The translations under genes and the position numbers were made by a program. Positions 33,378 through 42,403 of a stretch of DNA of 64,000 nt are shown one piece after another; within the stretch, counting starts at the first letter, position 1, and each line of letters opens with the position of its first letter. The notes beneath the pieces are model-generated. The model was not told the origin of the DNA, searched no databases, and saw only the letters and a list, made by a program, of their open reading frames with translations. Where the stretch lies: NCBI RefSeq assembly GCF_022369515.1, contig NZ_CP059724.1, positions 4,278,001-4,342,000 on the forward strand, written 5' to 3'. The stretch is from Paenibacillus sp. 19GGS1-52 (GTDB lineage Bacteria; Bacillota; Bacilli; Paenibacillales; Paenibacillaceae).

Positions 33378-36086
33378 CTAATCCCACGCTTTTCCCTTGT
33401 CACTAGAGCGAATGTACAGCTTCACCAGTTCTACAATGACAACAATCCCCAGTGCCGCAGCGCAAACAATTCCCCATTGGACAAGGTTCAGATGCGATAC
33501 ACCAAACCAATTATTCAAGCCGGGAATTAGAATGACCAGAACCAGCATTAATCCGGAGATCAGCGAAGCCCACAGCATGTAACGGTTGCTGAACCAGCCG
33601 ATCTGAAATAACGATTTGGTATTGGATCTAACGTTGAAGGCATGTGTGATTTGCAGTAGACCTAATGTGGCAAAAGCCATAGTTACCGCAACACCCTCAC
33701 TGTAATGGGTATGTGCCCAGTTATACACGAATAGCGTAAGCGCCGCCTCGACAACTCCTTGGTAGATAATACCCGTTCCCACACCCCCAGCAAAAATACT
33801 GCTGCTGGACATACGCGGCTTCTTGGACATTAAGTCATCGCTCGCTTTTTCCAGTCCCAGCGCAAGAGCAGGCAGTGTATCGGTTACCAGATTAATCCAA
33901 AGGATATGTATCGGCTCCAGAATCCGCCAACCTATCATAGTAGCAATAAACAATGTCAGCACCTCTCCCAGATTGGCGGAGAGCAGAAACTGAATCGCTT
34001 TGCGGATATTGCTGTATACCTTGCGTCCTTCTTCAACGGCAACAACGATCGTAGTGAAGTTATCATCCGCCAGCACCATGTCTGATACTCCTTTGGCAAC
34101 GTCAGTACCCGTGATCCCCATACCCACACCGATATCGGATGCCTTAAGGGCTGGCGCATCGTTCACACCGTCACCGGTCATAGCTACGATTTTGCCTTTT
34201 TGTTTCCACGCTTTGACAATACGCACTTTGTGCTGTGGTGACACGCGGGCATAAACCGAATAATGACTGACCTTCTCCGCAAAATCCTCTTCGCTGATTT
34301 GATCCAGCTCACGCCCTGTTAATACACTGCTATCATCCTCAATGATCCCTAGCCTTTTGGCTATAGCAGCCGCAGTATCACGATGATCACCAGTAATCAT
34401 TACTGGTCTTATGCCTGCTTTGCGGCAGATAGCAACAGCAGCGCGAACCTCATCGCGCGGCGGGTCAATCATACCGATCAGACCGATGAATACCAACCCT
34501 GTCTCTGTTGTGTCCGGTGATGGATTCTCCACAAGCTGCTCATGTTCGCTATAGGCAAAGGCCAACACACGCAGGGCTTCGTCTGCAAGACCCTTGTTAC
34601 TGCTGATAATACGCGCCGAATGCTCCTCTGTAAGGGGTATTACCTCTCCGTCCATATTGATATGAGTACATTTGGACAAGAGTACATCCGGTGCACCTTT
34701 GGTCAGCACTCGATAACGTCCGATTTTCACTTCATGAATCGTCGTCATCAGCTTGCGGTCTGAATCAAAGGGCACTTCTCTGCGACGCGGATACTTCTGC
34801 TCCTGCTCCCGCTTATCAAAGCCAATACTAAGTGCGTAATCCACAAGCGCTGTCTCCGTAGGATCGCCAATAATGGATTTACCACTTCGACTCTTCCCGC
34901 TTTCTTCAGCACCCTTTCCCTCTCCCACCTCAATACTGGAATCATTGCATAGCGTCATCGCTTGCAGCAATAATTCCCCTCCTGGCATGGTGGAGAGCGC
35001 ATCAGTTGCCTCTACTGTTGCGCCGTTAATATGCAATTTCTCAACAGTCATCTTGTTTAGCGTCAAAGTACCTGTCTTATCCGAACATATAATTTCAGTG
35101 CTTCCTAATGTCTCCACTGCTGGAAGCTTGCGGATAATCGCTTTACGTTTAGCCATCCGCTGTACCCCGAGCGCCAGAATGATCGTCACAATAGCTGGCA
35201 GCCCTTCAGGAATTGCCGCCACGGCCAGTGAGATCGAAGTAAGCAGCATATCCAGCAGCTCTCGGCCCTCCAAAATGCCTACGGTAAAGATAATTACACA
35301 TACGCCTAGTATGATATAGGTAAAATATTTACCGAGTTCATCCAGCTTCTTCTGCAGCGGTGTAACTTCGGATTCTTCCTCAGAAATGTAGCCAGCTATT
35401 TTACCAACTTCCGTTTCCATCCCTGTAGCTGTAACCACACCTACACCTCTGCCATAGGTCACACTGCTGCTCATATAAGCCATATTAGTCCGATCACCAA
35501 GGACAGTGTCACTTCCCTTAAGCACTCCGGCGTTCTTATCCGAGGGTAAGGATTCCCCCGTCAAAGCAGCCTCTTCCGTCTGCAGCGACGCTGTTTCGAT
35601 AAGTCTTAGGTCAGCAGGAACAACATTTCCAGCTTCCAACAATACAATGTCACCTGGCACAAGCTCCTCACTTTTGATATCAGCAACCTGTCCTCCACGC
35701 CGAACTCTCGCTTGTGGAGAGGACATGCTTTTTAAAGCTTCAAGTGCTTGCTCTGCCTTATTCTCCTGCACAACTCCGAGCACTGCATTCAGAATGACTA
35801 CCAACAGAATGATGATGGTATCCGTCCATTCACCAAGTACCCCTGACAATACTGCAGCAGCCAAAAGAATAAAGATCATAACGTTCTTGAATTGCTCAAT
35901 AAACTTGGCCAGCAGAGATTTGGTTGTGGCTTCCTGCAGTATATTTCTCCCGTAGCGCTGCCGATGTTGCTCCACCTCGCCAGAGGATAAACCTCCTTCT
36001 GTAGTCTCCAACCGCTTTAGAACTTCTTCCTTACTCAGCGTATGGAAAACAATATCCTCTTGCCCCTTAGATGAATTTGCGTTCAA
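33378..36086 (-). CDS. P-type Ca2+-transporting ATPase (YloB/PMR1-like)
   Basis: 902 residues, the usual length for P2A ATPases. N-terminal cation ATPase domain, actuator domain with TGES (EAALTGESLPSDK), the M4 motif AAIPEGLPA, phosphorylation motif CSDKTGTLTLNKM, nucleotide motif LTKGAPDVLL, hinge MTGDGVNDAPALKASDIGVG, and the C-terminal six-helix domain with LWINLVTDTLPALALG. The PEGL motif fits Ca2+ (or Mn2+) export. The start is TTG with GAAGGAGA eight bases upstream. The 140-base leader has alternative stems. A second Ca2+-type ATPase ends at the right edge of the window. Confidence 0.93.
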   Translation of the reverse strand: MNANSSKGQEDIVFHTLSKEEVLKRLETTEGGLSSGEVEQHRQRYGRNILQEATTKSLLAKFIEQFKNVMIFILLAAAVLSGVLGEWTDTIIILLVVILNAVLGVVQENKAEQALEALKSMSSPQARVRRGGQVADIKSEELVPGDIVLLEAGNVVPADLRLIETASLQTEEAALTGESLPSDKNAGVLKGSDTVLGDRTNMAYMSSSVTYGRGVGVVTATGMETEVGKIAGYISEEESEVTPLQKKLDELGKYFTYIILGVCVIIFTVGILEGRELLDMLLTSISLAVAAIPEGLPAIVTIILALGVQRMAKRKAIIRKLPAVETLGSTEIICSDKTGTLTLNKMTVEKLHINGATVEATDALSTMPGGELLLQAMTLCNDSSIEVGEGKGAEESGKSRSGKSIIGDPTETALVDYALSIGFDKREQEQKYPRRREVPFDSDRKLMTTIHEVKIGRYRVLTKGAPDVLLSKCTHINMDGEVIPLTEEHSARIISSNKGLADEALRVLAFAYSEHEQLVENPSPDTTETGLVFIGLIGMIDPPRDEVRAAVAICRKAGIRPVMITGDHRDTAAAIAKRLGIIEDDSSVLTGRELDQISEEDFAEKVSHYSVYARVSPQHKVRIVKAWKQKGKIVAMTGDGVNDAPALKASDIGVGMGITGTDVAKGVSDMVLADDNFTTIVVAVEEGRKVYSNIRKAIQFLLSANLGEVLTLFIATMIGWRILEPIHILWINLVTDTLPALALGLEKASDDLMSKKPRMSSSSIFAGGVGTGIIYQGVVEAALTLFVYNWAHTHYSEGVAVTMAFATLGLLQITHAFNVRSNTKSLFQIGWFSNRYMLWASLISGLMLVLVILIPGLNNWFGVSHLNLVQWGIVCAAALGIVVIVELVKLYIRSSDKGKAWD

Positions 36087-36226
36087 GCCTTCAGTCTCCT
36101 TCCGGTCGTCCTATTTGGTAAAACCTCTCATATGAGTCTTACCCAAAAAGGCCTCGGAGATTCGGATAAAATATGTGGATTTACCAAATATAGAATTTGG
36201 CAGTCATCTCCTGTGGCTAACATTTA
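36087..36226 (-). promoter_or_regulatory. Leader of the P-type ATPase gene with alternative stems
   Basis: On the minus strand TATTTGGTAAA (36180-36190) can pair perfectly over 11 bases with TTTACCAAATA (36112-36122). The 3' arm can instead pair locally (TTGGGTAA with TTACCAA, 36115-36146) around the palindrome CTCATATGAG (36127-36136). A third pair, GGAGAT/ATCTCC (36206-36211/36156-36161), interleaves with the first, so it forms a pseudoknot or competes. This layout fits a regulated leader RNA. It does not obviously match the yybP-ykoY or M-box aptamers. Confidence 0.45.
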
Positions 36227-36625
36227 CTAGTAGGCAGTTTCCTCAACACGTCGAAAACCCTTAAATCTGCTGCCCTGATAAGAGAGCTCCCCTAAATCTC
36301 CCTCGACGATCAGACCAAAAACACGACTCTGAACCTGCAACTCCACACGCGAACCATTTTCCAGCTCAAACGTTACGTAATAACTGGTGCTAGCACCGGT
36401 ATCTCCTGAACCTCCCCATACCTCCGTCCGCTTTGTGACTGCAGTACACCTAGCTATTACTAATGGACTTGCATTGTTGGACATCCACAAATTGACCATT
36501 CTAACAATGATGAAAATAAAGAAACCTACAATAATCAAGAAAAACAGCTTAAAAAATAGTGGCGTGCTACTCATAAAACTATCTGATCCGTTCAAGTTCA
36601 TCACTCCCATCCAGAAAAAATTCAT
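36227..36625 (-). CDS. DUF2500-family membrane protein
   Basis: 132 residues. One membrane helix (FKLFFLIIVGFFIFIIVRMV) is followed by a soluble beta-rich domain with the family pattern AVTKRTEVWGG...STSYYVTFELENGSRVELQV...EGDLGELSYQGSRFKGFRR. Function unknown. The start ATG has GAAGGTTA upstream. It precedes the P-ATPase gene by 140 bases on the same strand. Confidence 0.85.
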   Translation of the reverse strand: MNFFWMGVMNLNGSDSFMSSTPLFFKLFFLIIVGFFIFIIVRMVNLWMSNNASPLVIARCTAVTKRTEVWGGSGDTGASTSYYVTFELENGSRVELQVQSRVFGLIVEGDLGELSYQGSRFKGFRRVEETAY

Positions 36626-36696
36626 AAAAGTAACCTTCGCTACTAAAATACGCCTTCCTGCTGCTCTGGTTTCATTGTTCCAATTACTGCAAAGTC

Positions 36697-36758
36697 ATAA
36701 AAAAAGGAATCGCTCCAATCGGAATGTCGTGTTGCTTCCATTCTGAGAGCGATTCCTT
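36697..36758 (-). terminator. Rho-independent terminator after spoVIF
   Basis: AAGGAATCGCTC (36704-36715) pairs perfectly with GAGCGATTCCTT (36747-36758), with an inner GGAA/TTCC pair. On the minus strand it is followed by a run of T (plus-strand A at 36697-36703). Confidence 0.88.
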
Positions 36759-36788
36759 ATAGGTGAAACAGTACTTTGGCAGCTAGCT

Positions 36789-37079
36789 TTAACGGAACAT
36801 CCCCCACAACCGGATTAGATGGAAGGTATTGCTGGGATCAATCTTCTGGGCAATTATAAATTTCACAATTTGCTCTTCCTGAGCTGAGGTCAGCTTCTCG
36901 TTCAGCACTGACGACGAATTACGCACCAGTTTGCGTACAACCGCCGTGTCCTGCAGCTCTTGCTTCGAGACTCCATTAATCATCTTCTTGATGCGTTCCT
37001 TGGCAGGTGGATTCTTCATCTTTAATTTAATACGATCCACCAGTTGGGGGCTAATTCCGAATTGTTGATAACCACTCAA
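36789..37079 (-). CDS. spoVIF: Stage VI sporulation protein F
   Basis: About 96 residues. The body matches SpoVIF: KMKNPPAKERIKKMINGVSK, then VVRKLVRNSSSVLNEKLTSA and the C-terminal EQIVKFIIAQKIDPSNTFHL followed by IRLWGMFR, which is nearly invariant in the family. In B. subtilis it is a late mother-cell factor needed for assembly of coat proteins under GerE/GerR control. The likely start is TTG at 37079 with GGGAGGTG upstream; a GTG three codons earlier lies inside that site. A sigma-K-like promoter is upstream and a terminator follows, so it is monocistronic. Confidence 0.88.
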   Translation of the reverse strand: MSGYQQFGISPQLVDRIKLKMKNPPAKERIKKMINGVSKQELQDTAVVRKLVRNSSSVLNEKLTSAQEEQIVKFIIAQKIDPSNTFHLIRLWGMFR

Positions 37080-37112
37080 GCGCAGCACCTCCCGTCATAT
37101 CCCAATCTTTCA

Positions 37113-37140
37113 TAGTATATGTGCGTTGGACGCTGCATGT
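37113..37140 (-). promoter_or_regulatory. Sigma-K-like promoter of spoVIF
   Basis: Minus strand AC (37139-37140), 17-base spacer, CATATACTA (37113-37121). This fits the mother-cell consensus AC-N16/17-CATANNNTA. It lies 33 bases upstream of the spoVIF start, after the recG stop codon. Confidence 0.65.
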
Positions 37141-37146
37141 GCCTAT

Positions 37147-39198
37147 TTAATCCATTAAATCCCCCTGAAAAATCTGCTCATTCTGCAAATAATTCCGCAG
37201 CGGAGCAAATTCAGGTGAAGTCCAGAAAGCAACGTCCCGAAGCAATTCGGCTACATCATCACGCGCCTGCTCCAATACTTCAAAGTCAGCGGTCATATCC
37301 GCTAGCCGGAACTCTGGCAGACCGCTCTGCTTCGTTCCGAAGAAATCACCGGGGCCGCGCAGCGCCAAATCCCGCCGTGAAATCTCAAAGCCATCATCCG
37401 TTTCCGTCATCGCGGTCATCCGCTCCCGCCCAATCTCTGATTTCGGATCCGCTACCAGCACACAATAAGAGGCATTCTGGCCTCTGCCTACTCGTCCTCG
37501 CAACTGGTGCAGCTGCGATAACCCGAAACGGTCCGCATCCATTATGATCATCAGCGTAGCGTTAGGAACATCGACACCTACCTCAACGACGGTAGTAGAT
37601 ATGAGCAGCTGCAGCTCATTACTATAGAATGCGCGCATTACTGCATCCTTCTCACTAGGTGTCATCCGACCGTGCAGCAGTCCTACCTTGTAGTTCGGAA
37701 AAGCCTGCCCCATCTGAATATGCAGATCAATCGCATTCTGTACATCCAGTTTCTCCGACTCCTCAATGAGCGGGCAGATGAGATAGGCCTGCCGCCCCTG
37801 ATCGATCTCGCGGCTGATTAGTTTCAATACCCGTTCCATGAGATCATGTTTGACCCAATAGGTAGTGATCGGAATACGTCCTTTGGGTCGTTCCGATAAC
37901 GTGGATACATCCATATCTCCAAAGACTGTAATCGCCAGTGTACGCGGAATTGGTGTCGCAGTCATTGTCAGCACATCCGGATTATAACCCTTGCGGCGCA
38001 GGACGCTGCGCTGGTTAACACCAAATCGATGCTGCTCATCTGTAACCACAACGCCAAGTCCACGGAAGAAGACATCCTCCTGAATCAGAGCATGTGTACC
38101 AATAACAACATCAAGCATCCCCATTTGCAGCGCTGCTAACAAGTCCTTGCGTTTGCGGCCATTCACACTGCCTGTCAACAATCCTACAGTGACGCCAAAG
38201 GGTTCAAACATCTTCGTTAACGAGCGTAGATGCTGCTCAGCCAATATCTCAGTGGGCACCATAAATGCTCCCTGATTTCCCGATTTAACGGTCGCAAAGA
38301 GAGCGATGGCAGCCAGCACTGTTTTGCCTGAACCTACATCTCCTTGCAGCAGACGGTTCATGCAATAAGGAGAACGCATATCATGCAGAATTTCCAGTTC
38401 CACATGCTTTTGGGCATCTGTAAGCTCAAACGGCAAGCTTCGTACGAACTGGCGAACGGTTGTATTATCTACTGTATGCACCACACCGTCCATTCTACCG
38501 CGATTAAGCACCCGAAATGACTGTACCTTGAGCTGGAACAGGAACAGCTCCTCATAGACCATCCTGCGCCTTCCCTGTTGACCCTCCCGAGTATCCTCCG
38601 GCTGATGAATGGTAGCAATGGCCCGTTTGCGGGGCATAAAGTCATATTTTCGCATAATCGAATGCGGCAAGATCTCCGGAATCATATCTCCGAACTGCTG
38701 AAGTCCCTGATTAATGATCTTTCTGATCCACGACTGGGTAATTTTTCCCCCAATTGAATAGACCGGCTGCAGCGTGCCTGTCTTCCCTTCTCCACGGTCC
38801 GGAAACTCATAATCTGTCACGGTGATTTGCGTGCGCTTCTGATCCCATTTGCCTGTGAGCACAATTTCCCGACCTACGGTCAGTTGCTCGCGCACATAAT
38901 GACGATTAAACCAGGTTGCAGTGAACATCCAGGGCTCTGCTATCATTTTGCAACTTAGCCGTGACTTGCCACCAAAACGCTGCAGCACAGGAATACCGAT
39001 AACTTTAGCTTCCAGCGTCACTTTGTCTCCATGCTTAATCTCACTAAGTGAGCGAGGGCGGTAATCTTCATATCGAAAAGGATAATACTCCAGCAAATCC
39101 TTTACTGTAAAGACGCCAAAGGCGTGAAGCTCGCCTAGCTTTTGAGCACTCACGCCAGTTATTGTTTTTACTTCAATTGTATCTATTGTCGATGTCAT
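37147..39198 (-). CDS. recG: ATP-dependent DNA helicase RecG
   Basis: 683 residues, full length. An N-terminal wedge/OB domain (VKDLLEYYPFRYEDYRP, GKSRLSCKMIAEPWMFTATW) binds the fork. Helicase motifs follow: Walker A GDVGSGKTVLAA, motif II DEQHRFGVNQR, motif III MTATPIPRTLA, motif V STTVVEVGVDVPNATLM and motif VI QLHQLRGRVGRG. RecG remodels stalled forks and branch-migrates Holliday junctions. It lies 12 bases after the DegV gene in the same direction. Confidence 0.96.
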   Translation of the reverse strand: MTSTIDTIEVKTITGVSAQKLGELHAFGVFTVKDLLEYYPFRYEDYRPRSLSEIKHGDKVTLEAKVIGIPVLQRFGGKSRLSCKMIAEPWMFTATWFNRHYVREQLTVGREIVLTGKWDQKRTQITVTDYEFPDRGEGKTGTLQPVYSIGGKITQSWIRKIINQGLQQFGDMIPEILPHSIMRKYDFMPRKRAIATIHQPEDTREGQQGRRRMVYEELFLFQLKVQSFRVLNRGRMDGVVHTVDNTTVRQFVRSLPFELTDAQKHVELEILHDMRSPYCMNRLLQGDVGSGKTVLAAIALFATVKSGNQGAFMVPTEILAEQHLRSLTKMFEPFGVTVGLLTGSVNGRKRKDLLAALQMGMLDVVIGTHALIQEDVFFRGLGVVVTDEQHRFGVNQRSVLRRKGYNPDVLTMTATPIPRTLAITVFGDMDVSTLSERPKGRIPITTYWVKHDLMERVLKLISREIDQGRQAYLICPLIEESEKLDVQNAIDLHIQMGQAFPNYKVGLLHGRMTPSEKDAVMRAFYSNELQLLISTTVVEVGVDVPNATLMIIMDADRFGLSQLHQLRGRVGRGQNASYCVLVADPKSEIGRERMTAMTETDDGFEISRRDLALRGPGDFFGTKQSGLPEFRLADMTADFEVLEQARDDVAELLRDVAFWTSPEFAPLRNYLQNEQIFQGDLMD

Positions 39199-39210
39199 GT
39201 TTATCCCTCA

Positions 39211-40071
39211 TTATGCGGGCCAAATGAATACGGCTAATGTACCGTTACCTACATGGCTACCTACAACAGGGCCAACGTTGGTCAGCACTTTCTCTTCCAA
39301 TGTGAAGTGTCCGGCAAGCTCATTCAGGAACTCCTCACCGGAAGCCGGTTCAGCCGTATGACCCACGGCCACGTTGATTTTGTCCACGCCCTGCAATTCG
39401 CTCTTGAACAGCTCGATCATGCGTGCGACTGCCTTCTTACGGCCTCTAACCTTTTCAACGGCATAGATAATGCCTTCTGCATCAATCGAAAGAATCGGCT
39501 TAATATTAAGCAAAGTGCCCAAGAACGCAGACGCTTTGCCAATTCTCCCGCCTTTTTGCAAATATTCAAGTGTATCCACCAGAAAATAAAGCTTGCGTGA
39601 CTGGCGCAGACGTTCTACAGACTCCAGTATTTCCTGCGGTCCCTTACCTTCAGCTGACAATCGGGCGGCTTGCACCACCATGAAGCCAAAGCCATAGGAA
39701 GCGGATAAGGAATCAACAACCGTTATTCCTTCCCCTGCCTCCTCCAGCATCGATTTAGCCAGTACGGCCGATTGATAGGTTCCGCTAAGTCCAGAAGAAA
39801 TATGAAAAGACAGAATGGAACACTCTGGATTCTGCTCCAGGATGTTTCGGTACACATCCATATATTCAATCGGTGACGGTTGGGATGTGGTTGGCAGCTG
39901 CGGTGAGCGGGGAAGACGCTCATAGAATTGCTCCGGTGTCATATCCAGATTATCCCGGAAAGCCTCTTCGCCGAACATTAATGTCAGCGGTACGACCTTT
40001 ATTCCGTACGCTTCCACCATGGCTAGCGGGATATCTGAAGTGCTATCGGTGACGATAATGGTACGATTCAT
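39211..40071 (-). CDS. DegV family fatty acid-binding protein (FakB-like)
   Basis: About 286 residues. The DegV signatures TDSTSDIPLAMVEAYGIKVV, SSGLSGTYQSAVLA, GGRIGKASAFLGTLLNIKPI and VGPVVGSHVGNGTLAVF are all present. DegV/FakB proteins bind a fatty acid and present it to FakA for phosphorylation. The adjacent upstream gene encodes the FakA-like kinase, which supports this role. The ATG at 40071 has GGGGAGG six bases upstream; an upstream TTG is rejected. Confidence 0.9.
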   Translation of the reverse strand: MNRTIIVTDSTSDIPLAMVEAYGIKVVPLTLMFGEEAFRDNLDMTPEQFYERLPRSPQLPTTSQPSPIEYMDVYRNILEQNPECSILSFHISSGLSGTYQSAVLAKSMLEEAGEGITVVDSLSASYGFGFMVVQAARLSAEGKGPQEILESVERLRQSRKLYFLVDTLEYLQKGGRIGKASAFLGTLLNIKPILSIDAEGIIYAVEKVRGRKKAVARMIELFKSELQGVDKINVAVGHTAEPASGEEFLNELAGHFTLEEKVLTNVGPVVGSHVGNGTLAVFIWPA

Positions 40072-40154
40072 GGAATTCCTCCCCAAATTAGAATTAAGCC
40101 AACCTCAGAATGAGAAGATTATGTGTTTATGCTAACTAATTCTTCGATGCCACA

Positions 40155-41939
40155 CTAAGGCTCCACTGAGAAGAGATAATAATACAGCGGTTGGCCACCT
40201 TCATGCACCTCTACCTCTACCTCAGGATAAGTCTCCTGAAGCCACTCGCTCAATGAATCAGTGATCTTTGCATCTGCTTCAGCTCCAAGTAGAATCGTGA
40301 CAATCTCATCACCATTCTCCAGCATGTTGGACAGCAGTGCCTGACTGGCTGCCAGCAGATCATCAGCAGCAGCAACAATCTTGGAATTGGAAATTCCAAT
40401 AAACTGTCCGGCTTTGATCTTCAATTCTTCAATGCTAGTGTCTCGAACAGCATGGGTCACCTGACCAGACTTCACTTGTGCGATGGCCTCCAGCATGTTA
40501 CCTGAATTAGTGTCTACAGAATCTTCCTCCTGGAAGGCAAAAGCGGCGGCAATTCCTTGTGGAATGCTCTTACTTGGGATTACGGTGATATCCCGTTCGC
40601 CTTCCAGCAGTTCTTTAGCTTGCTGTGCTGCCAGTACAATATTAGAGTTATTGGGCAAAATGTAAACATGCGTAGCAGAAATCGAAGAGATCGCATTCAC
40701 GAAATCCTCAGTGCTAGGATTCATGGTCTGACCCCCTGCAAGTACTACATCTACACCCAGACTTTTGAAAATGTCGGCAATCCCTGATCCAGAGGACACC
40801 GCGATGAAGCCATAGGGCGCCAAATCATCTGCAGGTGGCTCAGCTGGAGACTGTATGCTGCTAATCTCTTTAGGAATATCTGCAAATACATCCGGCATGG
40901 GAGCAATATCCATCCCTGCTGACAGCAGGTCCCGATGCTGCTCACGCATATTAAGAATGTGAATCTGTGTAATCTCCCCATATTGCAAGGCCAAATTAAG
41001 TACCTCACCTGGAGCCGTAGAATGCACATGCACTTTAATCGTGTCGTCATCCGAAATGACAATAATTGAATCGCCATTTACTGATAACGCTTTCCTAAAA
41101 AGTTCATCATTAAAATTGGCTTTAGCGTTTCCACCAAGCTGACGGTTAATAAAAAATTCCATATCATATAAAAATTCGATGTCTTCCGTAGACAGTTGTG
41201 ATTGGGCGGAAGACTGGACGGAGGATAATACGTGATCAGGTTTAGTTAGCACAGTTGTTGGGGCAATAATAGGTACCGGAGCTTGTCCGGGTGCAGATGC
41301 AGGCACAGACGCACCGAAACTTCCGCTCAGCAAATGCTGGTGAAAACCTTCATAGATATAGACCAAGCCTTGACCGCCGGAGTCCACAACGCCGACTTGC
41401 TTCAATATAGGCAAAAGCTCTGGTGTATTGGCTAATGCTTCCTTGGCTTTGGCTAATACCTCTGTCATCAGCTCCGTAACATCACTAGTACGCCGTGCGT
41501 AATATACAGCATGTCTCGCAGCTTCCTTAGCTACTGTAAGAATAGTACCTTCCACCGGTTTAACAACTGCCTTGTAAGCAGTCTCCACTCCGGTTTGCAG
41601 GGCTGCGGCAAACTGTTGCGTGTTCAGTTCATCATATTGTGCAGAATAGCGACTGAGGCCTCTGAACAGCTGTGACAAAATAACTCCAGAGTTTCCCCGC
41701 GCACCCATTAACAGGCCCTTTGAGAGCACGCCTGCACATTGGCCAATAGAGGCAGTATTATTCTTCTTCAATTCGTTCGCGCCTGCAGTCATCGTCAAAT
41801 TCATATTTGTTCCCGTATCTCCATCTGGAACCGGAAAAACGTTCAGGGAATTGACGTGCTCTGCATGCTGCTGCAGGATCTCCGCTCCAGCCAAAACCAT
41901 TGCGGTGAAATCTGCTCCGTTTATTGAACGCTTACTCAA
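40155..41939 (-). CDS. fakA: DAK2-domain fatty acid kinase subunit FakA (YloV)
   Basis: 594 residues. The N-terminal DhaL-like kinase domain (residues ~5-205) contains NVFPVPDGDTGTNMNLTMTA and GARGNSGVILSQLFRGL, which bind ATP and Mg2+. A linker and central domain follow (FLYDMEFFINRQL, DDDTIKVHVHSTAPGEVL), then a C-terminal DegV-like domain (FIAVSSGSGIADIFKSLGVD, ILPNNSNIVLAAQQA). It phosphorylates FakB-bound fatty acids for phospholipid synthesis. The start is TTG with AAGGGGA seven bases upstream. In B. subtilis yloU (Asp23 family) lies between rpmB and yloV; it is absent here. Confidence 0.93.
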   Translation of the reverse strand: MSKRSINGADFTAMVLAGAEILQQHAEHVNSLNVFPVPDGDTGTNMNLTMTAGANELKKNNTASIGQCAGVLSKGLLMGARGNSGVILSQLFRGLSRYSAQYDELNTQQFAAALQTGVETAYKAVVKPVEGTILTVAKEAARHAVYYARRTSDVTELMTEVLAKAKEALANTPELLPILKQVGVVDSGGQGLVYIYEGFHQHLLSGSFGASVPASAPGQAPVPIIAPTTVLTKPDHVLSSVQSSAQSQLSTEDIEFLYDMEFFINRQLGGNAKANFNDELFRKALSVNGDSIIVISDDDTIKVHVHSTAPGEVLNLALQYGEITQIHILNMREQHRDLLSAGMDIAPMPDVFADIPKEISSIQSPAEPPADDLAPYGFIAVSSGSGIADIFKSLGVDVVLAGGQTMNPSTEDFVNAISSISATHVYILPNNSNIVLAAQQAKELLEGERDITVIPSKSIPQGIAAAFAFQEEDSVDTNSGNMLEAIAQVKSGQVTHAVRDTSIEELKIKAGQFIGISNSKIVAAADDLLAASQALLSNMLENGDEIVTILLGAEADAKITDSLSEWLQETYPEVEVEVHEGGQPLYYYLFSVEP

Positions 41940-42052
41940 TGAGAATTCCCCTTCCTAACTTCATGCCTAATCAATTCTATGATTAACTGGACATAATACA
42001 CTAATTTATATTGTACTATAAGACTCTAAAGAAATAAATGTTTTTGAAGCAG

Positions 42053-42082
42053 TTGACTTAGCAATTTTTGCTGTGATATTAT
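42053..42082 (+). promoter_or_regulatory. Promoter of rpmB
   Basis: TTGACT (42053-42058), 18-base spacer, TATTAT (42077-42082). It lies about 49 bases upstream of the rpmB ATG, in the divergent region shared with fakA. Confidence 0.6.
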
Positions 42083-42130
42083 ATTAAAGTATTGTTTTAT
42101 GCGAGTGTAAGTAACAAGGAGGTGTAATCT

Positions 42131-42319
42131 ATGTCCCGCACATGTACTATTACTGGCAAGAAACCGGGTAGCGGCAACAACGTGTCACACGCAAACAACC
42201 GTAACCGTCGCACTTGGGGAGTTAACGTTCAAAAAGTCCGTATCCTCGTGAACGGTAAACCGAAACGCGTATACGTCAGCACCCGTGCTTTGAAATCCGG
42301 TAAAGTTGAACGCGTTTAG
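42131..42319 (+). CDS. rpmB: Ribosomal protein bL28
   Basis: 62 residues. The L28 signatures CTITGKKPGSGNNVSHANNR, RRTWGVNVQKVRILVNGKPK and VSTRALKSGKVERV are present. It is a component of the 50S subunit. AAGGAGGTG precedes the ATG. There is no CxxC zinc pattern beyond one Cys near the start, so this looks like the zinc-free form. It is divergent from fakA, as in B. subtilis. Confidence 0.97.
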   Translation: MSRTCTITGKKPGSGNNVSHANNRNRRTWGVNVQKVRILVNGKPKRVYVSTRALKSGKVERV

Positions 42320-42343
42320 ACCGAGCGATATCTCATATTAAGC

Positions 42344-42379
42344 AAAAAGCACCCTTTACATTTGTAAGGTGCTTTTTTT
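42344..42379 (+). terminator. Rho-independent terminator of rpmB
   Basis: AAAAAGCACC (42344-42353) pairs with GGTGCTTTTT (42368-42377), with further pairing inside (CTTTAC/GTAAG), followed by T. It lies 24 bases after the rpmB stop and also separates it from convergent spoVM. Confidence 0.92.
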
Positions 42380-42403
42380 CATGTCTTTTTTTCTTTTACA
42401 ATC

